Shown one piece after another: positions 32,301-45,300 of a stretch of 64,000 nt of DNA. Under the pieces are notes generated by a model. It ran no database searches. It worked only from the letters and a program-made list of their open reading frames with translations, and was not told the origin of the DNA. The position numbers and the translations under genes are program-made. This DNA is from Achatina immaculata (taxonomy: Eukaryota > Mollusca > Gastropoda > Stylommatophora > Achatinidae). The stretch is from NCBI GenBank assembly GCA_009760885.1, contig CM019713.1:30571889-30635888 (forward strand), written 5' to 3'. The stretch's first letter is position 1; the number at the start of each line of letters is the position of its first letter.

Positions 32301-35300
32301 CTGGTCACTAATGTTGCTTATCTTTTACAGGGTGGTCCAAAAATCTGTATGCACTTTTATACTTAAATAACTAAATAAATATATATAGTAGAACAATGTT
32401 ATAAACAGCATCTGAAAGCCTTGCTCTGAAAGTTTTTATAATGTAATAATTATATCAACATAGAAATGATTCATTTTGTTTCATGTGCAACTCCCGTTGA
32501 TGACCCCAAATGGTGACAGCAGAAGAGAGAAAGTCTGTGTCCTGACTTGCTGAACTAAGGTCACTAAGGTCAATTACAGCAGTTAGAAGGAAGTATGATA
32601 CTCATTATGATACCAGCTTTTAACTCATCCCAGGCCTTTCGTCACTTAAGCGACAGTTCTGGTTTCTCACATAGTGCCCTTAGTTGCTTCAGCATCGGTT
32701 GTAACGTTTAGTCTGTTTAGATTGTAAACATTTAATGCGCACGCCCTGTGACCTTTTTCAAAATGGCCGAAGAGTGCCTAGTTATGAGGGAGAAAAAGGA
32801 AGGTTTCTGTGAGAAATTTCAATTTTTGGTGATGTAGATAGGGATAGATAGGGGTATGGACATGCCCTGTGACAAGACCGCTGTTCTTGAATGGTCCCAA
32901 GTAGATCTAGACATATTAAACGACTGGAGAAGTAGTTAGAAGGTTATTTCAGACATTATTCTACCGATAATGCAACAATGAATCACAATACGATGTCAAC
33001 AGGTAGATCTACGCATCTCAGATGGTACATATAGTACCTCTAGGCCTTTCCGATGGTAAGTTGGACACAATCATTGTCTAAAAACATGACATTACTTCTT
33101 TTTTCCTAAAAAACTCTGCATTTATGAAATCTTCATACATTTAGTTACATTTTGAAACATAATAAGTACATGTATATACTGTGTTTCATTCAGTTTTTCA
33201 ACTATATCCCCTATACATATCAAGACCCGCGCGTTTAATCCGGCACCCAGCTGAACATCTGCATTTCTTCCTGAGCCAGGAAAGAGTTAAAACTCTAATC
33301 AGAGGGGTCATCAACAGTATCTGTAAGTAAGATAAAATTACTCATTGTACTTTGATAAATTATTACCAAAAAACACAAACTTTACAGCAAGACTTTCAAA
33401 TGCTGTTTGCTTTTTCTTCTTCATACACATTTTCTGTCTACATCTGCAGTCCTGTATCTTGGATACATTTCACTGTTTTTTTTTGTTAACTCATGTATGG
33501 AACTGAAGAACTTATCTTCTTTAGTGGTTTCACTAGGCCAGTAATTACTTATCAGTGTCTCACTGTTGGTGCAGTTTTGGAGGATATGTTCCACAGTTAG
33601 GGGCACCTGGGCATGTTTACACAGATTAGTAGTACCAACCTTAAACTTTGTATACATATGACTTCGGAGTTGGCTGTGTCCAGTTCAGAAACGGAAAATG
33701 GTGACTTGTTCCTTTCTGTTTAGCATGTGATAGCATGCTGTTTACTGCAGCCACTTGATGTGTCTTACTTTTCAGGCAGATATTTTATACATTTTACTGC
33801 CCAACACACCTCATTTTCCTATCTTCCAAACTGAGTTGACTGAGACAAAATGAAATCAGTCTGCAATTCATTCCTGAAGTCTTGTGAAAAAAGCTCACTA
33901 TTAGTTGTGCTGCTCCTGTGCTCACTTTCAAATATATTTAGTCTCAAGAAACAAGAATCGTTTGACCAAGAAAGAATAAGTCTTAATGCCAATGAAGAGA
34001 CACAAAGACATCAGCGAAGATAAATTCACTGCCATGCTCTGCCAGCAGGTGTTGGTGGCCATACTTCTCCACTGACCTCAATTCTTAATACTTTTTATCA
34101 ACTTAGTAACCCTTTTTTTTTAATCACACCACTGGTACTCTTAACAGTACATTAAAGCATCAATAAAGGGATGGTAGGACATGCACAAACCTGCTCATCA
34201 TACTGAAGGAAGTTAGAAACAATCTTCATGTTGGTATGAAAAGTGGCCTGTTGCAGAATGGTCTCATGAATAATGTCCCCAATGCCAGCAGAGAAAATCA
34301 GGATAGGTATGTCCAGATTGTGAAGCTGATCAAAGAACCATTTGCAGCCATTCCTGGGAGGCATGATCAGAAATATTTATGAAAACTGTAGGTATAAAAT
34401 GCTTCTTAAGATGTTTGCAAGGCACTTAACCATAATAATAATTTGCATAAATTAACAATCAATGACTGGCAACGTTTATGATTATGAAAAGTGTGAAAGT
34501 AAAATAGAAGGAAAACCAAAATATACTGACAAAGCATCTATATATTGAAGAAGGAAATGGCTGAAAAGAAAGACAGCCAAAATTCAGAATAAAACTGGAC
34601 AAACAACTGTACAGTCACAAGAGAACAGCATGGAAAGTACTCACCCATGAAACTTTCCTTAAGACAGAAGTATAATAGACTTGGTAAATGACTTGTGGCA
34701 AGACAGAAGTATAACAGACTTGGCAATTGACTTGTGGCAAGACAGAAGTATAATAGACTTGGTAAATGACTTGTGGCAAGACAGAAGTATAACAGACTTG
34801 GCAATTGACTTGTGGCAAGACAGAAGTACAACAGACATGGCAATTGACTTGTGGCAAGACAGAAGTACAACAGACTTGGCAATTGACTTGTGGCAAGACA
34901 GAAGTACAACAGACTTGGCAATTGACTTGTGGCAAGACAGAAGTACAACAGACTTGGCAATTGACTTGTGGCAAGACAGAAGTATAACAGACTTGGCAAC
35001 TGACTTGTGGCAAGACAGAAGTATAACAGACTTGGCAATTGACTTGTGGCAAGACAGAAGTATAACAAAATTGGTAAATGACTTATGACAAGACAGAAGC
35101 ATGACAGACCTTATGGCAAGACAGAAGCATGATGGACTTGGTAAATGACTTCTAGCAAGATAAGTGTAACAGACTTCATAACCGACTATTACAAGATTCA
35201 TAAAGAACTTCGTAGATGACATTACAAAGACAGATGCACAAAGGATATTTTAATCTCTTATTATAAGATAGATGCATAACAAACTTATTAACACAGCATT

Positions 35301-36318
35301 CCTTATTTGGAGATATTTTGTGGCTGATAGGTTCTGTGCTGTCCTCTTATGACTAGGCTGATAGGTTCTGTGCTGTCCTCTTATGGCTAGGCTGATAGGC
35401 TGTGTTGTCCTCTTATGGCTAGGCTGATAGGTTCTGTGCTGTCCTCTTATGGCTAGGCTGGTAGGTTCTGTGCTGTCCTCTTATGGCTAGGCTGATAGGT
35501 TCTGTGCTGTCCTCTTATGACTAGGCTGACAGGTTCTGTGCTGTCCTCTTACAACTAGATAAATGTTCACTCTACCACAGTCAGAAGGTTCAGTTTCCAT
35601 TTAGTCTATTGTGAGTTTACTTTCTCTCTTGTCTACGTGTCATGTCTGTTTTTCTTAAGACTTTCCCATATCAACTTTCATGCTTGGAATGTAGCAGAAA
35701 TGAAGCAGAATATATTAAAAAATTGAAATATATAAGCAATTATATAAAACCTGCATTAATCAAGAGGGCACTATTCAGAAAGTGATGAAAACAATTCAAA
35801 GAAACCTGTTAGTTCCATAAAGGTTGCAGTTTTAAGTAAAAGTTATTTATTTTATTCTGCTTCTCACTCACTCTCTCCCCCTCCCCTCCTAATTATAACA
35901 CAAAACATGCAAATATGCACAGTTTACAAATGACAACAGACAAAATATTTATTATTTAAATATGTGCATAAATAAGCTTTAAGTCAAAAAAAGAAAAAAC
36001 CAAAAACCACAGAGCAGCAAGTACGCAATGCTCATAACTTCATCTACTTATGTGTTGTAGTGAGTGCACTGAAAGCGTTGTGCCCTGTCTGCAGTCTCAA
36101 AGCTATACATTGATCTCTATGGTTTAGGTTGCTATGCTGTCTTTAGGGTCAGGTTGTAGCGTGTTGCTCAAAATAACCACCACGTCATACATCTTCTGGT
36201 TTCCTATCCACTAATTTCTAATGTGTGGCAGATATGCATGTCCATTTCCTTTTCACTAATGAAAATTAACTTTTCATTATTCTTTTAATCAAGATTTGAT
36301 AAAAATTCTTTGGTTCAT

Positions 36319-36359
<41 letters not shown>

Positions 36360-39300
36360 GTGTATGAGAGAAAGAGAGATTGGAGTTGAGCAACCTTCTG
36401 CTAAAAGTTGTCAAAATTCAGTTCAATAAAATAACAACAAGACTATTTAAAAATAATAACTGACGACACAAAACAAAACAAAAAAAATGACATCCAGATG
36501 TAGCCTGAAACAGAAGTATCTCACCTCAAACGAGCGAAAGATTCAGCAACAATATGACGTATAAGTTCACGAGTGAGATGGCATGCTGTCACCAACTCGT
36601 GGCCTTTTGTCCACCTGTAACAAAACACTCTATCTGCACAGTTGCTCATGATTTATATTTTTCTCTGCAACAATTCTTTCATGACTGCAAATATAATCTA
36701 TTTAATTCAGCATGACCAAATTTTATCTACATTAAAATGTTTCATTACATTACAGATCACCGGACCAAGAAAATAATGAAAAGATAAATAACAGAAAACA
36801 TCAGAAGAAGACAAAAGTTTGTGGGTGATTAAAATGGTATAAAAATACAGGGTGAGCTTGAAGTCTTTCATGATTTCAAACATTTATTACAAAAAAAAAT
36901 ATGCTAGACAGATATATGTTTTTTTTTTTCAAAACTTTACCTATCTCAAGTTTCTTTCTTTTTTTTTTTTAACAACTTTATTCATGCACTTGAACATATG
37001 CTCCATTTGTTGCCCAGAGAATGTTTGAGCAATACTCAATTTCTTGCCATGTGTTATCCAACATCTATGTGGTCATTGTCACTAAAATATTCATTGTTCT
37101 TGCTTTCAAAGTTTTAGTATTAGGAACTAGTGAACTGCACACTTTGTCCTCAGTGCCTATGTCATGTAGGCAAGTGCCACCACTGTGCTACATTGTCCTC
37201 AGTGCCTATGTCATGTAGGCAAGTGCCACCACTGTGCTACATTGTCCTCAGTGCCTATGTCATATAGGCAAGTGCCACTACTGTGCTACATTGTCCTTAG
37301 TGCCTATGTCATGTAGGCAAGTGCCACCACTGTGCTACATTGTCCTCAGTGCCTATGTCATGTGGGCAAGTGCCACCACTGTGCTACATTGTCCTCAGTG
37401 CCTATGTCATATAGGCAAGTGCCACTACTGTGCTACATTGTCCTTAGTGTCTATGTCATGTAGGCAAGTGCCACCACTGTGCTACATTGTCCTCAGTGCC
37501 TATGTCATGTAGGCAAGTGCCACCACTGTGCTACATTGTCCTCAGTGCCTATGTCATGTAGGCAAGTGCCACCACTGTGCTACATTGTCCTCAGTGCCTA
37601 TGTCATGTAGGCAAGTGCCACCACTGTGGCACACTGTCTTTAGTGTACCTCCACACAAAAAAAAAAAAGTCAAAGAGATATAACGTTTGGTAAATATGAT
37701 GGCCATAGTGTTGGAGCATCCCTCCTAATCTACTAGTCTGAAAAGTTTTGAAAAACTGATGAACCAAACCCCAGTACGGCAGTGCACCACTTTTTTAGGA
37801 AAACTACCTGAGGTTGAAATGTTTCTAATAAAAAAAAAAAAAAAAACTCACCCACAAAATACCACAATGTTCATGTTTCAATTTTGCATAGTTTTTGAGA
37901 TATTATTTTTCTTAATCAGAAATAGACTTTATGATTATCTCGTATACTGAAAATCATACTGGATAGAAAACCAAAGACAATTAAGCAAATGGATGGCAAT
38001 GATGATAATAATAACAACAAGCTGACAGGAAACAGCATAGCCAGGAACAAAATGAAAGACGGAGCAGGCAGGAGATCTATAGCAGTCAATGTACCCCATG
38101 GAAAGGCAGGCACAAATACATGATTACTTACAGAACAACTGCTGAAACTTCACTGATGTAACAACCTCACAGAGGTAACAGGTACATTTCTTCTACAGCG
38201 AGAGGTGAAACTAATTTTACCATTTTACAGATCTGGCTAAATAAATTCTGGATACTGAATGTGAGAAACAACACAAAATCATTGTATGAGAAATGAGTTA
38301 ATGACAGTAACATCACATGTGACCACCAACATACAATCATCATATGAGAAATGTGTTAATTACAGTCACATTACAAGTGAGAATTGCCACCAATTCATTG
38401 TATAAGAAGTAAAACTATCATATTCAATGATAGTTTTAGCTAACAGACATTGAAAATATCAGAAATGAAATGATGAGCTCAAAAACATCATTGAATATAC
38501 TGAAAATGAGAAGTCCATCAGATGCACTTCAAAATCGCTCTTTTTAATATTTTAAAATTAACAAATAATACAGATCAGTCTTCAAAAAGTAAAACAACTA
38601 AAGAAGCTATGAGGAGGAACAGACAGAACTACAAAAATAAGATTTTTAAGGGTATGAATATTTCCCATCGCAACACATGCCTATGAGACCTGGACACTTA
38701 ACATAACAGGTGAGAAATACATAAATGCCTTTTAATGTAAATGCTACAGAAGAGTTCTTAATATATCACGGACACAAAAAAGAACAAATATATCCATACT
38801 CATTCATTCATTCCTTTGCATGTCCCTTGCGGAACTTTGCCTCCCAAACAGCACTCCTGTAGGCCTCTCAGTTGTGAGCAAGATGGCCTGCTGCTGCTGC
38901 ATCCATTTCCAGATCATCAACGATGTCCTGCAGCCATCTTCGTTTCGGTCTTCCTCTTTTTCTTTTTCCCATTATGTATCCTTCCAATACGGTCTTCTCT
39001 AAATTATCATGACGTTTAATGTGGCCAAAATATTTAAGTTTTCTCTCTTTAATCCTCTTTACTAGCCAGCCTTCTTCAATATTAAGCTCTTGTAGTATAG
39101 ATATATTTGTTGATATACTACAAGAACTAAATATTGAAGAAGGCTGGCTAGTAAAGAGGATTAAGCAAAGAAAACATATATTTTGGACATACTAAACATC
39201 ATGATAATCTAGAGAAGACCGTCTTGGAAGGATATGTAATGGGAAAAATAAAGAGAGGAAGATCAAAGTGAAGATGGTTGCAAAACATCGTTGATGATCT

Positions 39301-42300
39301 GCAAACAGATGCACCAGCAGCAGGGAATCTTGCTTACAACCAAGAGGCCTACAGGAGTGCTGTTAGGGAGGCAAAGTTCCGCAAGGGACATGCAAATGAC
39401 TGACTGAACAGATGCACTGTCATAAGTCAAGCTTCTCCAACTTTCCTCAGTTTTTTTTTTTTTTTTGCTGTCTCACACCATGGCTATTCCTTAAAAAAAA
39501 AATTTAATTTCACCTGATCATCAGCTTTTTCCCCTTGGTTTCCACAGTCTTCTTGTTTTGTCTTTAATTTTACACAACCTATAATGTATGTTCATCTTCT
39601 TCAGCATTAAGCTCTAGATCTTCTAAGTCTGCGGCCATGTCACAAGGATGAAATCTGCAGTTTACTCCAGGTTCTGCTGGCTGTCCTGCAGACACTGCCT
39701 CGTAACAGATCAGTTTGTACAAGCCAAAAATCCAGGATGTTCTCTGTAGTATTCATTCACTCATTCGCACATCCCTTGCAGAATTTTGCCTCCTTGTTAA
39801 AGGAGGCAAAATTCTGCAAGGGATGTGCGAATGAGTGAATGAAGCTGTTAGCTTTACTGTAGGCCTCTTGGTTGTAAGCAAGATGCCCTGCTGCTGATGC
39901 ATCCATTTGCAGATTATCAATGACGTCTTGCTCCCACCTATGCCTTGGTCTTCCTCTCTTTTTTTTTTCCCCCCATTATGTACCCTTCCAAGACTGTCTT
40001 CTCCAAACCCTCATGACATTTAATGTCCAAAATACTTAAGTTTTTCCCTTTTCAATTTTCTTTACTAACCAATCTTCTTCAATATTAAGTTATTATAGTA
40101 TGGATATATTTGTTGTCTTTTTGTGTCCATAATATTTGAAGGATTCTTCTATAGTATTTACATTCAAAGGCATTTGTGTTTCTCAGCTGTTAAGTGTAAG
40201 GTTACACAAGCATATGTTCCAATGAGAAAGATGTATGGCCTTAAAAACCTTTTTTTTTTGGTATTGTTCCTCTCCACAATTTCTTCTTTTATTTTCTTTT
40301 TAATTTCTCTCATTGTATCTCTGTTATTAGTTAGCAGTGATCCAAGATATTCTTCCTCATTGATATATACTTCAGCTGCCTCTGTATGTGTGTGTGTGTG
40401 TGTGTGTGTGGGGGGGGGTGTTAATCTCTGTAGTATAAGCATCACAAACTGTGTTACTGTCCTGAATTGTTACAGATGTGATACACCAGCCTATAAACAA
40501 TCAAATGAAAAGACAAAAAATGATGCTTCACCTACCACTCTATCATCTTGGGAATTTTCTCTTCCACACTCTTTGAGTGGTCAAATTCAATGGGCAAGTA
40601 TGTGTCCTTGAGCTTACGAGCCTGTTATGGTGAAGCACATAGAGTTAATGTTAAAAGTGGAACACAGGTTCACCTGCAAACAGCACCTGCATACAAGACT
40701 CCAGAGCAGTGTTTCCCAAACTCTTTTTTTAATCATGCTCCATCTCAACACCTCAAAGATTTTGATACCCTTTCAACCCCACCCCCCCTCCCCCTGTAGC
40801 ACAATAGTGAACCAAGTTCTGAAAGTTCTGAAAAAGTATAATATAAATATATTCCTACTGCCTCTCAAAATATTCAAATTGCCAACCTGAGGGGCATATG
40901 CCCTAGATTGGGAAACACAGTTCTAGGGCATCTCAGACAACACATCTGCTGTAGTAACATACAATGGGTGAAAGCATTTCCATGATTTGATGAAAAACAT
41001 TCTGATTAAAAAATCAAACAGTGATGAGAATATTCTGGTGACTAAAACATGTTAAAAGATCAATCATGTTTCCTGAACCATAACTTGACAGTCTGCATGT
41101 TTGCTCTTGACCTAAAAAACTGAATTTGTTATCAAATCCAAATGAAATATCCATGACACAAGTTCTACACGACATATTAACAGTTCCACAAATGACATGT
41201 TAACACTTGACTCTGGCATATACTTCCTGACAACAGTCTACAACAAAATCTTTAACATTTATTTCCCCATTTAAAAAATAAATAAACAGTATAATAAAGG
41301 CTAGTGATTGGGTATGCTGTTTCTAACCAATTTATACACAACAGGACAAGTTTACATACATATCAAGTTTATTTGCACCTTCTAGAAGCTACCTTATTGT
41401 TTTCAGCTTTCAGTTTTATTTATTTTCCTTGTTCTGTACTCTGTCACCTAAAATCTATCAAGTAAAATCATTTTAAAAAATAATAGCTAACTTTACTGCA
41501 TTAATTTTTGGCTGTTTAAGAGTAATGAAAAACATATCTTTTTAAAAAAAAATTTAAACAGCCACCTGTAGCATCTGCTTGGAGAAATCATCTAAAAATC
41601 TATGCCCTGTGGCATTTGCATATCATGGGGGTGGGGGGGGGGGTGGAGTGTGAAGTGTTAGTGCCTTACATTTCTAGGTCACTACAGCATCTGAGGTAGG
41701 GATGCCAGCTGCCTTTATTTTTCTAGGGAATCCCCAGGTATCCATTTTTTTTTTTAAAGCTGAGTTGACCCTTGTGTCAGCTGGTCTGAAAAAATTCTGC
41801 CTGAGTGAAAAACTGAACCAGGGACCATCTGATAGGCGGATAAGTACACTAACCACTACACCACTGCAGCACACGGAGAAATCACAGATGATGGAAAAGA
41901 AAGGTTCAAAGAAATTTGCAGTCCAAATGAATCTTTATACAAGGAATATGATAAATATTTAGCCATGATGACTCATGTGTGACTAGGTGTGATGACTCAT
42001 ATGTGACTAGCTGTGATGGACTCATGTGTGACTAGCTGTGATGACTCATGTGTGACTAGCTGTGATGACTCATGTGTGACTAGGTGTGATGACTCATATG
42101 TGACTAGCTGTGATGACTCATGTGTGACTAGGTGTGATGACTCATATTTGACTAGCTGTGATGACTCATGTGTGACTAGCTGTGATGACTCATGTGTGAC
42201 TAGCTGATGATGACATACAACCATTATGCTTACTTCTTCTTTGTAAAATTCAGGCATGTATCTGCTCTCCTCCAGCACATCTAGTTAACAAAATAAGAAA

Positions 42301-45300
42301 GTGATGCTTGGATTAGGAAAACAAACTCTAGATAAGAATTTGATTACATAGCCTTCAGTCAAACTTGAAAAAAAACACGAGTCCTTTATTCACCCACTGT
42401 GGACTTTGATAAGTCTTTTATTCACTTACCATGGACTTTGATAAGTCCCTTATTCACCTACTGTGCACTATTTGATGAAGTCCTTTACCTCCCCCACCCC
42501 TCACTGCTGACTCAGGTAAAGTCCCTTTTTCCTCCACTGCAAAACTAGGATGAAATCCCTTATTCATGGGACTGACCTTCACCTGATATAACCAGCAGCT
42601 TTAAGCTCATACAAATGACTATACAAACATTACAGAGTATTCATTTCAGTGTATACCTAGTGCTGACAAATACATTCATTTAGGAGCACAGATGTGTGAA
42701 ACTGTTTAACCTGGTATTGTGTTTCTATTTAATGCGCACTGGACAAACATGAGGCACATTCTTACATTTAAATACCTGTAACAAGTTGCAGCCTAAATCA
42801 GAAATGATCTAAACAGATGAACAGTCCAAAAACAGAACAAAACAGAAGAAAAGATGGGGCACACCAATGTACACTATACACAGAGCTGTCAGTATTGTGA
42901 AAGAAAACAAGACATTCACATAACAATCCTATGCACAATGACTGTGCCAAAACACAAAAAAAAAAACAACACACACACTCAAACTCATGGAGTGAACACA
43001 AATACCAAAACAATCATAAAAGTGTGAATACATGAACATAAAGTCATGAACAAGCAAGACTGAAAACCAGGTGTCACCAGTGTATAGTCTCACACCACAA
43101 TGCCCAAAAAAATGTTGGCAAACTAAAATGGGGCAACAAAAATGTAGTAGATCTGCTGGTATGTAGAAAGTAGGTCAGCTATGTGACCCTACGTTAACAG
43201 GAAGGTTAGCTAGTGATCTCCCTGTAAACAACAAATCCCAGCCTTCTACATCTGAAACTGCAGTCATACCATCAATACAGGCAAAAAGCTGAATGGACTG
43301 TCATCTACAGTGGTTTTTCTTAGGTAGTGCCACCATCACTGACTAGACTAGGATGAGGTTTAGCAGTAACATACTCCTAGAATTACTTGATGGAAGTAGA
43401 AAAGATCTGTGGTCAGAAGCTGTTTGCTGGCACTGATATATGCACTATCCCTCCAACATTGTCTTTTACACTTCCTTTTGCAACAAGTAAAATGATAGAA
43501 AAGAAGAAAATGGACTGACACTCATAGAAATCTGAAACAGGTGGCAGTCACCGAATCAGTGGACATATAACACAGGTCTATGTAGCCATACACAGACATA
43601 ACTTCTTCTACGTCATACTAAATCTTGAGCTCTATAGCCAATTTTATCCAGGTTCTGGTAGCAACCTTTAGATTTGAACTCAAACCTAGAACTTCTAGGC
43701 TAGCCTGGCTGCATAATTCTGCTAACATAGAACACTTTTGTTATGCGTTCTTGTGTCTGTATTTCATTACTATATAGACATTCCTACATATATTTGATTC
43801 CCATACTACTCAACACATCTTTGATAATTAGTATTTTTAAACTCAAGCTAAAATTAACCATACTCCAGATGTCTATAATGATCAAAGCTAGTTAAAAACT
43901 GCACTGACTCTTCTATTACAGAAATAGGCACTGCTACCCAGTATAGGCTGGTGAACCTTAGCCAGTCGAGACGCCATTACATTTACACTAAATATACTCT
44001 ACAAACAAGCATTGCCACAACAGTTTTGCAAATGATGTACAAGTTTGTCACAGCACTGTAACAGCTAGTATGGTGACAGCTCATTTTCTTATACATATGT
44101 CAAGAGATAAAGAAAGCAAATGTAGCTTTTCCCACCCAAAATATCACTGTCATCTAATTAATGGACATAAAAAGTAAATTACTGAAGTGCTATAACATAC
44201 ATTAAGAGAAAGAATATCTACTCACTGTGTGTTGTACTGCAGATTTTCCCATTTTCTGCATATTTCGATAAGGTGCGGTCAAAATCAGCCACAACCTAAA
44301 AAAAAAAAAAAAGGTTTTTGTCAAAAAAAAAAAAAAGTATATAAATGTAGGCTCTCAACAGAGGGCAGCTTTTTGTCTTCACTGTAAGAGACAGAAATAA
44401 CAGAAAAGTAAAGGATTGCTGGATCATGGTGAAGTACGACTTAGCAAATTCTTGGGACATCTGACATTTACATAAATATAGTGAAATGCCAGATGTGATT
44501 TAACACAGATACTAGGGAAAACATTAAGAAGAAGCATCTAGGCCAGAATTTTTCAAAGTGGGTGGAAACAAAGCAGCAGATGGGACAATAATGCCTTCCT
44601 TCCTCGAACTTTTCAACCTGATATCGACTGATACTGAGAAACTTGTGTCCTTACATGAAACTCATCCATCACATTAAAAGCTGAGAAACTAATGCAGTAC
44701 ATGAGTTATAAATGAACTCCTTCATATTGTTAAATAAATTGGTTTTGCAAAAGAAAATTTTAATTGTGTAATGCATATCCTTGTTTAATAGGTCACTGTA
44801 TGAGCAGTACATGTGTGTGTGTGTGTGTGTGTGGGGGGGGGTGTTGAGGATATGAAGTGGGAGGAAAGGGGGTGGCAGCCCAGACAAGCCTGGGAAACAC
44901 TGATCTAGGCAGATGAAGCATACAAAATAATTTCTATGTCCGAGGAATGCACATAAAAATGATCTAAACTGCTACTTGCAATGCAGGAAAGGAAACATAA
45001 GAAGCAGAAAAATTACTGAAAAACAAAAAAATGCATATGAAATCCAAAGGAAAAATTAATAAGAACTTGTTAATAAGAGCAGTCATTGCAATCAGCAAGG
45101 AAGAAGAAAAACATTATTACAGTAATAAAAATTGAGAAAAATTGAAAAAAAAAAAAGACACACTTTAACACATTTGATACAAAATGTGAAAATGGAAAGC
45201 AACAGGAGAACTGAAATAGCTAAATGCATTTTCAACAGAGCAAAAAAAAAAAAAAAACCATTCTTGTCTACAAAGAAATAATGCAATAATGGAAACAAAA

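Noticed and set aside
34538..35222. Long overlapping ORFs on both strands (up to 187 codons)
   Set aside because: They are created by the 39-bp repeat, whose unit has no stops in several frames; low complexity and intronic position argue against a protein.
40123..40611. 162-codon + strand ORF
   Set aside because: It overlaps, in antisense, a LINE family C fragment and NT5C3 exon 5, and runs through a TG/G simple repeat.
37140..42207. CRISPR-like regular repeats
   Set aside because: The units are contiguous tandem repeats with no unique spacers, and the genome is eukaryotic.
43660..43735. Additional SINE with a box B
   Set aside because: Only one tRNA-like box in degenerate sequence; boundaries and family not definable.
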